Positions 1 to 10,460 are shown, numbered from the stretch's first letter. The stretch: DNA of 54,807 nucleotides from Bradyrhizobium diazoefficiens (GCF_018129965.1 NZ_JAFCKW010000036.1:1-54807); one strand, 5' to 3'. Made by a program: numbers and translations. The notes: generated by a model from the letters alone, not told the origin.

Positions 1-87
1 TACAGAAGCAAGTGCCCAGCGATTGGATCAGGCAAAAAGGGATTGACTTACTGAGGCCCGTTACAGAAGCCCGGATGTAGCGAAGTG

Positions 88-182
88 CCGTAGGGTGGGC
101 AAAGGCGCACAGCGCAGTGCCCACCATCTGTCAGCAAGCGCCGTGAGAATGGTGGGCACGCTTCGCTTTGCCCACCCTACGG
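88..182. repeat. Imperfect palindromic element downstream of hemW
   Basis: The outer arms are CCGTAGGGTGGGC at 88-100 and its exact reverse complement at 170-182. The inner parts also match partly (GTGCCCACCAT against ATGGTGGGCAC). It ends 7 bp beyond the hemW stop codon, so it could form a hairpin in the hemW 3' UTR. No run of T follows, so it is not a classical terminator. Bases 1-87 show no gene. Confidence 0.8.
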
Positions 183-189
183 CAGCTAA

Positions 190-1395
190 CTACGCCGCCA
201 GATCCGCGACCACGGCATCGAGCACCGGAAATCCGCTGCTCGTCACGCGCAACCGTCCCGTCGCATCGACGGTGATCGCGCCCTCCTCGCGCAGCAGCGC
301 GATGCGCTTGGGATCGAGCGGGCGGCCGGAGAGCGCTCTGTAGCGCTCGGGGTCGATGCCTTCGGCCAGACGCAATCCCATCAACAGGAATTCGTCGGCG
401 CGTTCCTCGCTGTTGAGGAGATCGTCGGTGACGACGCCGTGGCCGTTGGCCTCGACCCGCATCAGCCAGGCCTCGGGGCGCTTCTCCGTGGCGGTGGCGT
501 GGCGGATGCCGTCGATATCGAGCCGGCCGTGCGCGCCGGGACCGACGCCTGCATATTCCTCGCCGCGCCAGTACACCAGATTGTGCCGGCACTCGGCGCC
601 GCGCCGCGCGTGATTCGAGATCTCGTAGGCGGGCAGGCCGAGCCTGTCGCAGGTCTCCTGCGTCACGTCGTAGAGCGCGCGCGCGACCGCCTCGTCGGGC
701 GTCTTCAATTTGCCGGCCTGGTGCAGGCCGAAGAACGGGGTGCCTTCCTCGATCGTCAGTTGATAGAGCGACAGATGCTCGGCCGCTTCATCGATCGCGA
801 GCTTGAGTTCATCGGCCCACATCGCCGGCGTCTGGTCGGGGCGGGCGTAGATCAGGTCGAACGAATAGCGGTCGAACGAGCGGCGCGCGATCGCCACGGC
901 ATCGAGGGCCTCGCGCGCGCTGTGCATGCGGCCGAGTGCCTTCAGCGAGGCGTCGTCGAGCGCCTGCACGCCGAGCGAGACGCGATTGACGCCGGCGGTG
1001 CGATAGCCCGCGAAGCGCGTGGCCTCGACGCTGGTCGGGTTTGCCTCCAGCGTCACCTCGACATCGCCGGCGACCTTCCAGTGCTTGCCGATGGCATCGA
1101 GCACGGCGCCGACGGTGGCCGGCTGCATCAGCGACGGCGTGCCGCCGCCGAGGAAGATCGAGGTGACCTCGCGGCCGGGCGCGCGCTGCGCGGTCGTTTC
1201 GATCTCGCGCGCGAACGCCGCAGCGAAACGCGCTTCGTCGATCGCGGCGTGACGGACATGGCTGTTGAAGTCGCAATAGGGGCACTTCGACAGGCAGAAC
1301 GGCCAGTGCACATAGACGCCGAAGGCTTCTTTCGACGCGTTGTCCTGGCGCGAACCCTGATCCACCTCGCTCGAAAACGCTCTATCGTGGATCAA
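190..1395 (-). CDS. hemW: Radical SAM heme chaperone HemW
   Basis: HemW is a cytoplasmic radical SAM protein thought to bind heme and deliver it to target proteins; it was formerly misnamed coproporphyrinogen III oxidase. The 4Fe-4S cysteines are seen as C34-x3-C38-x2-C41 followed by D42-F43, with Y28-V29-H30-W31-P32-F33 just before, the usual HemW context. A GGGTPS loop for SAM binding follows. The ATG lies inside the last codons of rdgB (14 bp overlap), which suggests translational coupling. The protein is 401 aa from this start; the first 22 residues are poorly conserved in type and an internal start is possible. The extra C-terminal HemW domain is present, which separates it from true HemN. 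Confidence 0.95.
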   Translation of the reverse strand: MIHDRAFSSEVDQGSRQDNASKEAFGVYVHWPFCLSKCPYCDFNSHVRHAAIDEARFAAAFAREIETTAQRAPGREVTSIFLGGGTPSLMQPATVGAVLDAIGKHWKVAGDVEVTLEANPTSVEATRFAGYRTAGVNRVSLGVQALDDASLKALGRMHSAREALDAVAIARRSFDRYSFDLIYARPDQTPAMWADELKLAIDEAAEHLSLYQLTIEEGTPFFGLHQAGKLKTPDEAVARALYDVTQETCDRLGLPAYEISNHARRGAECRHNLVYWRGEEYAGVGPGAHGRLDIDGIRHATATEKRPEAWLMRVEANGHGVVTDDLLNSEERADEFLLMGLRLAEGIDPERYRALSGRPLDPKRIALLREEGAITVDATGRLRVTSSGFPVLDAVVADLAA

Positions 1396-2017
1396 GGCAG
1401 ATCTCCGCCAGTTTCACGAAGGCGCGGGCGCGGTGCGACAGGCCGAGGCCGAGCGGCGGAAGGCCGTGCTTCTCGATGCTGGTCATCTCGCCGAAGGTGC
1501 GGTCGTGACCATTGGGCAGGAACACCGGATCGTAGCCGAAGCCGGCGGTGCCGCGCGGCGGCCACACCAGCGTGCCGTCGACGCGCGCCTCGACCTCTTC
1601 GAGATGATCGTCGGGCCAGGCGACGCAGAGCGCGGAGACGAAATGCGCGGTGCGCTTGTCCGGCGTGGTCGCGCCGCGCTCCTGCAGCAGGCGTTCGATC
1701 TGCGCCATGGCCGCGGCAAAATCCTTGGCCGGGCCGGCCCAGCGCGCGCTGTAGATGCCCGGCGCGCCGTCGAGCGCGTCGACCACGATGCCGGAATCGT
1801 CGGCGAAGGCAGGAAGCTTCGTTGCCTGCGCCGCGGCGATCGCCTTGATCGCGGCGTTGCTGCGGAAGTCATTGCCGGTCTCGTCGGGCTCGGGCAGGCC
1901 GAGCTCACCGGCCGACACCGCCTCGATCCCGTAAGGCGCAAGCAACTCCTTCATCTCGGCGAGCTTGCCGGGATTATGGGTCGCAATGACGAGCTTTCCG
2001 GTGATTCGGCGGTGCAT
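1382..2017 (-). CDS. rdgB: RdgB/HAM1 non-canonical purine NTP pyrophosphatase
   Basis: This enzyme hydrolyses dITP, XTP and related deaminated purine nucleotides to monophosphates, keeping them out of DNA and RNA. The N-terminal T13-H-N-P-G-K18 substrate loop and the F71-A-D-D-S-G76 metal site are typical of the ITPase family, as is the SARWAG segment further on. The 211-residue length is normal. It lies 10 bp downstream of rph and overlaps hemW, so rph-rdgB-hemW reads as one minus-strand operon, an order common in Rhizobiales. Confidence 0.96.
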   Translation of the reverse strand: MHRRITGKLVIATHNPGKLAEMKELLAPYGIEAVSAGELGLPEPDETGNDFRSNAAIKAIAAAQATKLPAFADDSGIVVDALDGAPGIYSARWAGPAKDFAAAMAQIERLLQERGATTPDKRTAHFVSALCVAWPDDHLEEVEARVDGTLVWPPRGTAGFGYDPVFLPNGHDRTFGEMTSIEKHGLPPLGLGLSHRARAFVKLAEICLDPR

Positions 2018-2027
2018 GGCCTATTGA

Positions 2028-2741
2028 CTACGCCACGGCCAGTTTCTGCAAGTCCACGAGACGGGCGATGCCCTTCTGGGCCAGCGCCATCAGCGCCAGG
2101 AACTCGTCCTGCGTGAACGGCTCGCGCTCCGCGGTGCCCTGCACCTCGATGATGCGGCCGTCGCCGGTCATGACGAAATTGGCGTCGGTCTCCGCCGCCG
2201 AATCCTCGGCATAATCGAGGTCGAGCACGGGGCTGCCATTGTAGATGCCGCAGGAAATCGCGGCGACGTTGTCGCGCAGCACCTTGGCCTTGATCATGTT
2301 GCGGGCCTTCATCCAGTTGATGCAATCGGCCAGCGCGACCCAGGCGCCGGTGATCGAGGCGGTGCGGGTGCCGCCGTCGGCCTGGAGCACGTCGCAATCG
2401 ACCGTGATCTGGCGCTCGCCGAGCGCCTCGAGGTCGACGATGGTGCGCAAGCTGCGGCCGATCAGGCGCTGAATCTCGACGGTGCGGCCGCTCTGCTTGC
2501 CTGCGGCCGCTTCGCGGCGGGTGCGTTCGGACGTCGCGCGCGGCAGCATGCCGTATTCGGCGGTAACCCAGCCGCGGCCCTGGCCCTTCAGCCATGGCGG
2601 CAGGCGGTCCTCCAGCGTGGCGGTGACCAGCACATGGGTGTCGCCGAATTTCACCAGGCAGGAGCCTTCCGCATATTTGACCACGCCGCGCTCCAGCGTC
2701 ACGGGGCGCAATTCGTCGGGCGCACGGCGGCTTGGCCGCAT
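2028..2741 (-). CDS. rph: Ribonuclease PH
   Basis: RNase PH is a phosphorolytic 3'-5' exoribonuclease that trims tRNA 3' ends and assists in rRNA turnover. The start at 2741 gives 237 residues, the normal family length, and is preceded by a strong GGAGG site seven bases upstream; a longer reading to 2897 has no such support. The protein begins MRPSRRAPDELRPV, and residues 56-70 carry the conserved GRGWVTAEYGMLPRA core. It is the first gene of the rph-rdgB-hemW run and is divergent from hrcA across 186 bp, which must hold both promoters. The divergent rph/hrcA arrangement is common in alphaproteobacteria. Confidence 0.97.
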   Translation of the reverse strand: MRPSRRAPDELRPVTLERGVVKYAEGSCLVKFGDTHVLVTATLEDRLPPWLKGQGRGWVTAEYGMLPRATSERTRREAAAGKQSGRTVEIQRLIGRSLRTIVDLEALGERQITVDCDVLQADGGTRTASITGAWVALADCINWMKARNMIKAKVLRDNVAAISCGIYNGSPVLDLDYAEDSAAETDANFVMTGDGRIIEVQGTAEREPFTQDEFLALMALAQKGIARLVDLQKLAVA

Positions 2742-2927
2742 GGGAAATCCTCCAAAACTCGTGAGAAACTCTTGGGAATAGGCTGTTCGCGGTGCTTGTA
2801 GGTGGGGTGAGGGTGAGCGGCAAGGCCTTTTCGGTCCGAAGGGCAAGCCTCGACCAATCGCAAGACCACGCTTGTCATGCGCCCTGCGGATGGCCAAATT
2901 AGCAGGCTCTGAGAGGAGTTACCGTTT

Positions 2928-4016
2928 GTGGCCCATCATGATCCGATCCATCTGATCGCGCCGCGCGCGGGCCTGGCCCAGCTCAACGAGCGTTCCCGCG
3001 ACATCTTTCGCCAGATTGTCGAAAGCTATCTTGCGACCGGCGAGCCCGTGGGCTCGCGCAATATCTCCCGTCTGATCGCAATGCCGCTGTCGCCGGCCTC
3101 GGTCCGCAACGTCATGGCCGATCTGGAGCAGCTCGGCCTGATCTATGCGCCGCATACCTCCGCCGGCCGGCTGCCGACGGAACTCGGTCTGCGCTTCTTC
3201 GTCGATGCCTTGATGCAGGTCGGCGACCTCAATGAGGCCGAGCGGCAGTCGATCCAGAGCCAGTTGACGTCGGTGGGGCACGCCCAATCGGTGGAGGCGG
3301 CGCTGTCGGAAGCGCTGACGCGATTGTCCGGCCTCACCCGTGCCGCCGCCGTGGTGCTGACGCCAAAATCCAATTCGCGCCTGAAACACATCGAATTCGT
3401 CCGGTTGGAACCCGAGCAGGCGCTGGTGATCCTGGTCGGCGAGGACGGTCAGGTCGAAAACCGCGTCCTGACCCTGCCGCCCGGGGTTCCGTCCTCGGCG
3501 CTGACCGAGGCCGGCAATTTCCTCAATGCGCGGATTCGCGGCCGGACCCTGGCCGAGGCCCGGCTCGAGCTTGAAACGGCCCTCGGCGAAGCCCGGGCCG
3601 AACTCGACCAGCTCACCCAGAAGGTGATTGCGGCCGGCATCGCCAGCTGGTCCGGCGGCGAGAATGAAGATCGCCAGCTGATCGTGCGTGGCCACGCCAA
3701 TTTGCTGGAGGATCTGCACGCCCTGGAGGATCTCGAGCGGGTCCGGCTGCTGTTCGACGACCTCGAGACCAAGCGCGGCGTGGTCGATCTGCTCGGCCGT
3801 GCCGAGACCGCCGAGGGCGTGAGAATCTTCATCGGCTCGGAGAACAAGCTGTTTTCCCTGTCCGGCTCCTCCACCATCATCTCGCCCTATCGGGACGCCG
3901 CCGGCCACATCGTCGGCGTTTTGGGCGTGATCGGGCCGACACGGCTGAATTATGCCCGCGTGATCCCGACCGTGGACTACGCCGCCCGCATCGTCAGCCG
4001 CCTCCTCGGGGGCTGA
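2928..4016 (+). CDS. hrcA: Heat-inducible transcription repressor HrcA
   Basis: HrcA represses groESL and related genes by binding CIRCE inverted repeats. The N-terminal part is a winged helix (about residues 15-85, including RDIFRQIVESYLATGEPVGS and the SPASVRNVMADLEQLG helix), followed by the HrcA core and dimerisation domain. The length of 362 aa is normal. The start is GTG, supported by GAGAGGAGT seven bases upstream. I see no CIRCE element (TTAGCACTC-N9-GAGTGCTAA) in its own leader or anywhere else in this window, so its targets lie elsewhere. It is followed by grpE after 99 bp. Confidence 0.96.
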   Translation: MAHHDPIHLIAPRAGLAQLNERSRDIFRQIVESYLATGEPVGSRNISRLIAMPLSPASVRNVMADLEQLGLIYAPHTSAGRLPTELGLRFFVDALMQVGDLNEAERQSIQSQLTSVGHAQSVEAALSEALTRLSGLTRAAAVVLTPKSNSRLKHIEFVRLEPEQALVILVGEDGQVENRVLTLPPGVPSSALTEAGNFLNARIRGRTLAEARLELETALGEARAELDQLTQKVIAAGIASWSGGENEDRQLIVRGHANLLEDLHALEDLERVRLLFDDLETKRGVVDLLGRAETAEGVRIFIGSENKLFSLSGSSTIISPYRDAAGHIVGVLGVIGPTRLNYARVIPTVDYAARIVSRLLGG

Positions 4017-4041
4017 TCGGCGCTGCTCGCGATCACGGGCG

Positions 4042-4070
4042 CTTGATTTTCGGCGCCCGAAGCACGATAT
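4042..4070 (+). promoter_or_regulatory. Candidate sigma32-like promoter and hairpin before grpE
   Basis: CTTGATT at 4042-4048 and ACGATAT at 4064-4070 are separated by 15 bp and resemble the heat-shock consensus CTTGAAA / CCCATNT only in part. The same stretch contains a perfect 7-bp stem, CGGGCGC at 4036-4042 and GCGCCCG at 4053-4059, which could instead be an hrcA terminator. The call is weak. Confidence 0.3.
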
Positions 4071-4115
4071 CCGGGCGAGAAACCTCCCCTTACGACGAAT
4101 TCGAAAAGAGACCCG

Positions 4116-4733
4116 ATGACCGATCGAGACCGGCAACCCGAAGACACGACTGCTGCGACCGGCGAGCCCGTGGTGTCCAAGCCCTATATCATGCCTGACG
4201 ATCCGGAGCCCGGTTCGGTCGAGCTGTTGCAGAAGGAAGCCGCCGAGGCGCGCGACCGCATGCTGCGGACGCTGGCCGAGATGGAAAATCTGCGCAAGCG
4301 CACCAGCAAGGAAGTCGCCGATGCCCGCCTCTACGGCATCACGGGCTTTGCCCGCGACGTGCTCGACATCGCCGACAATCTGCAGCGCGCGCTCGATGCC
4401 GTTCCGGCCGACGCCCGCGCCGCGGCCGATCCCGGCCTGACCGCGCTGATCGAGGGCGTCGAGCTCACCGAGCGTTCGCTGCACAGCGCGCTGGAAAAGC
4501 ACGGCGTGAAGAAGCTCGATCCGCAGGGCCAGAAGTTCGATCCGAACTTCCATCAGGCGATGTACGAGGTGCCTGATGCGTCGGTGCCGTCAGGCACCGT
4601 CGTGCAGGTCATGCAGGCCGGCTACACCATCGGCGAGCGCGTGCTGCGCCCCGCTCTGGTCGGTGTTGCCAAGGGCGGCGCGAAGCCTGCGCCTGCAGCG
4701 AACAGCAACGAGTCGAACGGCGCGCCGAATTGA
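4116..4733 (+). CDS. grpE: Nucleotide exchange factor GrpE
   Basis: GrpE releases ADP from DnaK and so resets the Hsp70 cycle. The 205-residue protein has the family layout: a variable acidic N-terminus, a long helix from about residue 35 (LLQKEAAEARDRMLRTLAEMENLRKR) and the C-terminal beta domain ending in GYTIGERVLRPALVGVAKGG. Its placement between hrcA and dnaK fits. The stop codon is followed after 8 bp by an 80-bp three-armed palindrome that could shape the end of the mRNA. Confidence 0.97.
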   Translation: MTDRDRQPEDTTAATGEPVVSKPYIMPDDPEPGSVELLQKEAAEARDRMLRTLAEMENLRKRTSKEVADARLYGITGFARDVLDIADNLQRALDAVPADARAAADPGLTALIEGVELTERSLHSALEKHGVKKLDPQGQKFDPNFHQAMYEVPDASVPSGTVVQVMQAGYTIGERVLRPALVGVAKGGAKPAPAANSNESNGAPN

Positions 4734-4741
4734 TCTTTGAT

Positions 4742-4821
4742 GTCATTCCGGGGCGATGCGTAGCATCGAACCCGGAATCTCGAGATTCCGGGTTCGGCTC
4801 TACGAGCCGCCCCGGAATGAC
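4742..4821. repeat. 80-bp three-armed palindromic element, copy 1
   Basis: The 13-bp ends GTCATTCCGGGGC and GCCCCGGAATGAC are perfectly complementary. Between them are three more self-complementary arms: GATGC-gta-GCATC, a centre of two CCCGGAATCT-type halves around TCGA, and GGCTC-tac-GAGCC. Copies 2 and 3 are at 12845-12924 and 33232-33311. It begins 8 bp after the grpE stop and ends 14 bp before the stop of the convergent gene. Confidence 0.93.
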
Positions 4822-4835
4822 GCCTTGATCGCCGC

Positions 4836-5570
4836 CTACGCGCTCACCGCGATGTCCGCAGACTGAATCCGCTTCACGCCGGCCTTGGCCATATCGGCCC
4901 AGGCCTTGGCGAGCGAGCCCTGCGTGTCGATGCCGCGGCAGGCGTCCTCCACCACATAGACCTCGAAACCCGCCTTGCGGGCGTCCAGCGCGGTCCAGGC
5001 GACGCAGAAATCCGTCGCGAGGCCCGCAACGAAGACGCGCTTGATCTTGCGGCTCTTCAGATAGCCGGCGAGCCCCGTCGAGGTCTTGCCGTCGGCTTCG
5101 AGGAAAGCCGAATAGCTGTCGACGTCCTTGTGAAAACCCTTGCGGATGATGAGCTCGGCATGCGGGATCGCAAGGTCCTTCGAGAGCGCCGCGCCGTCGG
5201 TGCCCTGCACGCAATGGTCGGGCCACAGCACCTGCTTGCCGTAGGGCAGGTCGATGGTCTCGAACGGCTTCTTGCCGGAGTGGACCGACGCAAACGAGAC
5301 GTGGCCCTGCGTATGCCAGTCCTGCGTCATCACCACGTTCGAAAACGCCTTTGCCATCTTGTTGATCACGGGCACGACCTGCTCGCCTTCCTTCACCGCG
5401 AGGCTGCCGCCCGGCAGGAAGCAGTTCTGCACATCGATCACGAGCAGCGCGGACGCATCGTCCGGCTTGATGGAGCCCGCCGCGAGAAGCGCAGTCGGTG
5501 TGAGGGCGACGAGCGCCGCCGTCCCGAGTGCCGTCCGAAGTGCCGTGAGGATTTGCCGTCGATCCAGCAT
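4836..5570 (-). CDS. Exported isochorismatase-family hydrolase (nicotinamidase-like)
   Basis: The protein has the isochorismatase/nicotinamidase fold: LLVIDVQNCFLPGGSL with the catalytic Asp, the metal-binding TQDWHTQGH segment, WPDHCVQGT, the Lys in IIRKGF, and the nucleophile Cys in GLATDFCVAW. These together match PncA, which converts nicotinamide to nicotinate. Unlike usual PncA, it begins with MLDRRQILTALRTALG, a twin-arginine-like signal ending near ALLAAGS, so it probably works in the periplasm. The start at 5570 has GGGAGG seven bases upstream and gives 244 aa. It stands alone, convergent with grpE. The substrate is not proven; nicotinamide is the best guess. Confidence 0.85.
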   Translation of the reverse strand: MLDRRQILTALRTALGTAALVALTPTALLAAGSIKPDDASALLVIDVQNCFLPGGSLAVKEGEQVVPVINKMAKAFSNVVMTQDWHTQGHVSFASVHSGKKPFETIDLPYGKQVLWPDHCVQGTDGAALSKDLAIPHAELIIRKGFHKDVDSYSAFLEADGKTSTGLAGYLKSRKIKRVFVAGLATDFCVAWTALDARKAGFEVYVVEDACRGIDTQGSLAKAWADMAKAGVKRIQSADIAVSA

Positions 5571-5689
5571 CGTTCGCCTCCCGCCAGGATGATCCAACGA
5601 GGGGAAGCCTAGTTCCGTTCGTACACGAACAGAAGCCCGAAAATGCAGCCGGTTTTGATGAGCTCTTGGGCTGGCAGCCTCTCGGCCCC

Positions 5690-5752
5690 GTCATCCCGGG
5701 GCGCGCGAAGCGCGAGTCCGGGATCCATAACCACAGGGAGAAGTTGGATGAC
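5690..5752. repeat. Palindromic element, member related to those at 21167 and 23890
   Basis: The ends GTCATCC (5690-5696) and GGATGAC (5746-5752) are complementary, and CCCGGGGCGCGCG pairs loosely with the following CGCGAGTCCGGG. The internal words CCATAACC and AGGGAGAAG recur in the elements at 21167-21296 and 23890-24027. The 5571-5820 gap holds nothing else that I recognise. Confidence 0.65.
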
Positions 5753-5820
5753 GACAGGTCGTGGGACCGCGACCGACGGAAACCGCGAGATCACGCGGTA
5801 TGTCGCCCAGCTTTCGCGCC

Positions 5821-6762
5821 CTATCCCTTCGGCTGAATGCCGTCGCGCACGGTACGGAAGCGGGGGAAGGCGGTCGCCCACTCGTCGCGCGGGGCGCTGG
5901 CGATGATGCGCAGCGAGGCGCCGCCGGTCGAGAAACGGATCCACTGCACCACCGTGACCGGGGTCTTATCCTTGCCGCTGACGCCGTCGATGCGGGTCTC
6001 GAAACCCTGCTGGCCGTTGATGCGGATCGGCTCGGACATGGTGATGCGCGACTCGCGCATGCCGGGGATCTGGAGCGCCGCTTCCTGGGCGAAGCGGGCG
6101 CGGTCGTCGGCCTGCTGCGGGGTGGCTCCGATCAGGCCGAGGATGATGAACGGTTTGGGCTCGATGCCGGTGCTCTCGTCGCCATCGGCCAGGATGATGC
6201 TGGAGCCCGGCGCCAGCGTGCGCACATTCTTGAAGTCGGCGAGTTCGGTGATCTTGAACGGCATCCGCGAGAGCTGCTCGTCGACCGACACCTCCTTGCG
6301 GGTGACGGTGCTGGCAAACATCTGCCGCACGGCCTCGTCGGTGTAGATCTTGGTCGCGTTCTCCGGGATCTGCACCGCGACATAGCCGGAGAAGCCGGCG
6401 CCCGGCACGATCATCGAATAGCGCTTCACCGGGGTATCGCCGGCAGTGCCGCTCTCGGTGGTAAAATAGGCAAGGCCCGCGGGGGTCTCGATCTTGTCCT
6501 GCTTGACGCCGTTGGTGCCGGCCGGATTGGAATTGAAGGCGCTCACGACCTCGCCATAGGCCGCCGGCGGCAGCTCGGTGATCAGCACCTTGACGTTGCC
6601 GTCCTCGCTCTCGAAGCCGGGGAATGTCTTTGCCGTGCCGAGGCCGACCAGCGGCACCATGCCGAGGCGCAAGCCCGGCGGGAAAATGGCATCGGCGGCG
6701 AGGGCCGGAAGGGCCGTAGCGGCGAGGAGGGCGAGCGCGGCGAGGGGGCGGATCAGCTTCAT
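5821..6762 (-). CDS. Hypothetical exported protein
   Basis: I do not recognise a named family. Residues 1-23 (MKLIRPLAALALLAATALPALAA) are a clear Sec signal peptide with an AxA cleavage site, so the mature protein should be periplasmic or outer-membrane associated. The remainder (about 290 residues) is mixed alpha/beta, with no membrane helix and no cysteine pair. ATG at 6762 is preferred to a GTG two codons upstream. It is divergent from dnaK across 393 bp and followed by the palindromic region at 5690. Its 313-residue length and regular codon use suggest a real gene. Confidence 0.75.
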   Translation of the reverse strand: MKLIRPLAALALLAATALPALAADAIFPPGLRLGMVPLVGLGTAKTFPGFESEDGNVKVLITELPPAAYGEVVSAFNSNPAGTNGVKQDKIETPAGLAYFTTESGTAGDTPVKRYSMIVPGAGFSGYVAVQIPENATKIYTDEAVRQMFASTVTRKEVSVDEQLSRMPFKITELADFKNVRTLAPGSSIILADGDESTGIEPKPFIILGLIGATPQQADDRARFAQEAALQIPGMRESRITMSEPIRINGQQGFETRIDGVSGKDKTPVTVVQWIRFSTGGASLRIIASAPRDEWATAFPRFRTVRDGIQPKG

Positions 6763-7023
6763 GGGCACTCTGATTGGTTCACATTGAGGCCGTTCGATGG
6801 TCGGCCACCGGGCCGCTGTGTCGCGCGGAGCAGCCGCGGCGGCCGCAGGTCGGCCCGCCTTTTAGCCGGTTTGGGCTTGCCGCAACAGGGTGGGGCGGCC
6901 ACGGGGGCGAGGGGCCGGCGGAGCGCTTGCACCTGTTAATGATTCCTCACCTGCAAGTGCGGCGGAGCCCGGATACGATCTTCCAAAACCCAATGTTTTC
7001 ACGGCCGAAACTTTCGTTCGGTC

Positions 7024-7051
7024 CTTGCGGCCCCCTCCCCCCCTCCTATAT
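7024..7051 (+). promoter_or_regulatory. Sigma32 (RpoH)-type promoter of dnaK
   Basis: CTTGCGG at 7024-7030 and CCTATAT at 7045-7051 are 14 bp apart and match the alphaproteobacterial RpoH pattern CTTGNNN-N13/14-CCCATNT well. The spacer is an unusual pyrimidine run. Transcription would begin near 7060, leaving a leader of about 95 nt. That B. japonicum dnaKJ is sigma32-dependent is known; this exact start point is inferred. The rest of 6763-7155 shows no gene. Confidence 0.7.
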
Positions 7052-7155
7052 GAGCGTCAACCATCGCAATATCGCGAATGTTTGATCTTAGGGGGTTGCG
7101 GTTCGGGTGCCTTCTGGGCCCAGCCAACCTGCCGCAAAAAGAAGGATACAGGACC

Positions 7156-9057
<1,902 letters not shown>

Positions 9058-9106
9058 TCCCCAAGAGGGTGATGATGCGGACGGCTTGGACCCAACACGC
9101 TACGCC

Positions 9107-9131
9107 GGCCTCTCCCCTCGCGGGGGAGGCC
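9107..9131 (+). repeat. G/C hairpin in the dnaK-dnaJ intergenic region
   Basis: GGCCTCTCCCC at 9107-9117 and GGGGGAGGCC at 9122-9131 form a strong hairpin 50 bp after the dnaK stop. No U run follows. It could protect the dnaK mRNA end or reduce readthrough into dnaJ, giving more DnaK than DnaJ. The 9058-9332 gap has no convincing gene. Confidence 0.6.
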
Positions 9132-9332
9132 CTCGTGTCGGGCTCTGCGGGGCGAGGCTCTGTTGCGATCGGCCCCGTGACGATCGATCAATTCCCAGCC
9201 TTTATGCTCAACGCCGCGAGGCAGACCTCTGCCGCAACGCGCAGCGCTGCCTATATCGAGGCGGCCTGCACCGTCGCGCAGCAACGTTGTTTCGCTCCGA
9301 CTTGAATCGCGATTGGATAGACCGGGTCAGAC

Positions 9333-10460
9333 ATGTCCACCAAGCGCTGCTATTACGAAACCCTCGAAGTCGAACGCTCTGCCGACGATTCCACGCTGAA
9401 ATCGTCCTTCCGCAAGCTTGCGATGAAGTTTCACCCCGACCGCAATCCCGGGGACGACACCAGCGAGGTCAAGTTCAAGGAAATCAACGAGGCCTACGAG
9501 GTCCTCAAGGACAAGGACAAGCGCGCCGCCTATGACCGTTTCGGTCATGCGGCCTTCGAGCAGGGCGGCCCCGGCGGCGGTCCCGGTTTCGGCGCGGGTT
9601 TCGCCTCCTCGTTCTCCGACATTTTCGAAGATCTGTTCGGCATGGCCGGACAGCGCGGCCGGGGCGGCCGCGAGCGCGGCGCCGACCTGCGCTACAACAT
9701 GGAAATCACGCTCGAGGACGCTTTTAGCGGCAAGACCGCGCAGATCGAGATCCCGGTCTCGGTGACCTGCGAGCCCTGCTCGGGCACCGGCGCCAAGGCC
9801 GGCACCAAGCCGAAGACCTGCTCGACCTGCGGCGGCGCCGGCCGCGTGCGGCAGTCGCAGGGCTTCTTCACGCTCGAGCGCACCTGCCCCGGCTGCCAGG
9901 GCCGCGGCCAGATGATCGAGGACGCCTGCCCGTCCTGCGCGGGCCAGGGCCGGGTCACCCGCGAGCGGACGCTGTCCGTCAACATTCCCCAGGGCGTCGA
10001 GGACGGCACGCGGATCAGGCTTGCCGGCGAAGGCGAGGCCGGGGTCCGCGGCGGTCCGCCCGGCGATCTCTACATCTTCCTGTCGCTGGCCCAGCACCAG
10101 CTGTTCCAGCGCGACGGCGCGGATCTGCATTGCCGGGTGCCGATCTCGATGGTGACGGCCGCCCTCGGCGGCGAATTCGAGGTGCCGACCATCGACAAGG
10201 GCAAGACCAAGGTGAAGGTGCCGGCCGGCACCCAGACGGGCCGCCGGTTCCGCATTGCCTCGAAGGGCATGCCGGTGCTCCGCTCGCGCCAGACCGGCGA
10301 CATGTATGTCCAGGTCGCGGTCGAGACCCCGCAGAATCTCACCAAGAAACAGCAGGAATTGCTGGCCGAGTTCGAAAAGCTCTCCTCCGGCACTACCCAG
10401 CCGGAATCCGTCGGCTTCTTCGCCAAGGTCAAGGATCTCTTCAGCAACCGGGCGGGCTGA
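9333..10460 (+). CDS. dnaJ: Co-chaperone DnaJ (Hsp40)
   Basis: DnaJ delivers unfolded substrates to DnaK and stimulates its ATPase. The J domain occupies residues 1-70 with H34-P35-D36, a Gly/Phe-rich linker follows (about 72-110), and the zinc-finger region has four CxxCxGxG repeats: CEPCSGTG, CSTCGGAG, CPGCQGRG and CPSCAGQG. The C-terminal substrate-binding domains are complete. At 375 aa this is a full type I DnaJ. It begins with the unusual MSTKRCYYETLEV, which is common in rhizobia. Confidence 0.98.
   Translation: MSTKRCYYETLEVERSADDSTLKSSFRKLAMKFHPDRNPGDDTSEVKFKEINEAYEVLKDKDKRAAYDRFGHAAFEQGGPGGGPGFGAGFASSFSDIFEDLFGMAGQRGRGGRERGADLRYNMEITLEDAFSGKTAQIEIPVSVTCEPCSGTGAKAGTKPKTCSTCGGAGRVRQSQGFFTLERTCPGCQGRGQMIEDACPSCAGQGRVTRERTLSVNIPQGVEDGTRIRLAGEGEAGVRGGPPGDLYIFLSLAQHQLFQRDGADLHCRVPISMVTAALGGEFEVPTIDKGKTKVKVPAGTQTGRRFRIASKGMPVLRSRQTGDMYVQVAVETPQNLTKKQQELLAEFEKLSSGTTQPESVGFFAKVKDLFSNRAG

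Noticed and set aside
4742..4821. tRNA gene or tRNA-like RNA at the 80-bp cloverleaf elements
   Set aside because: The arm sizes and loops do not fit a tRNA: no CCA end, no T-loop consensus, and the loops have only three bases.
2742..7155. CIRCE element for HrcA near hrcA, grpE or dnaK
   Set aside because: No TTAGCACTC-N9-GAGTGCTAA-like inverted repeat is present in these leaders.
9069..9305. A 78-residue frame between dnaK and dnaJ
   Set aside because: It covers a G/C hairpin, has no ribosome-binding site or recognisable motif, and looks like chance coding.
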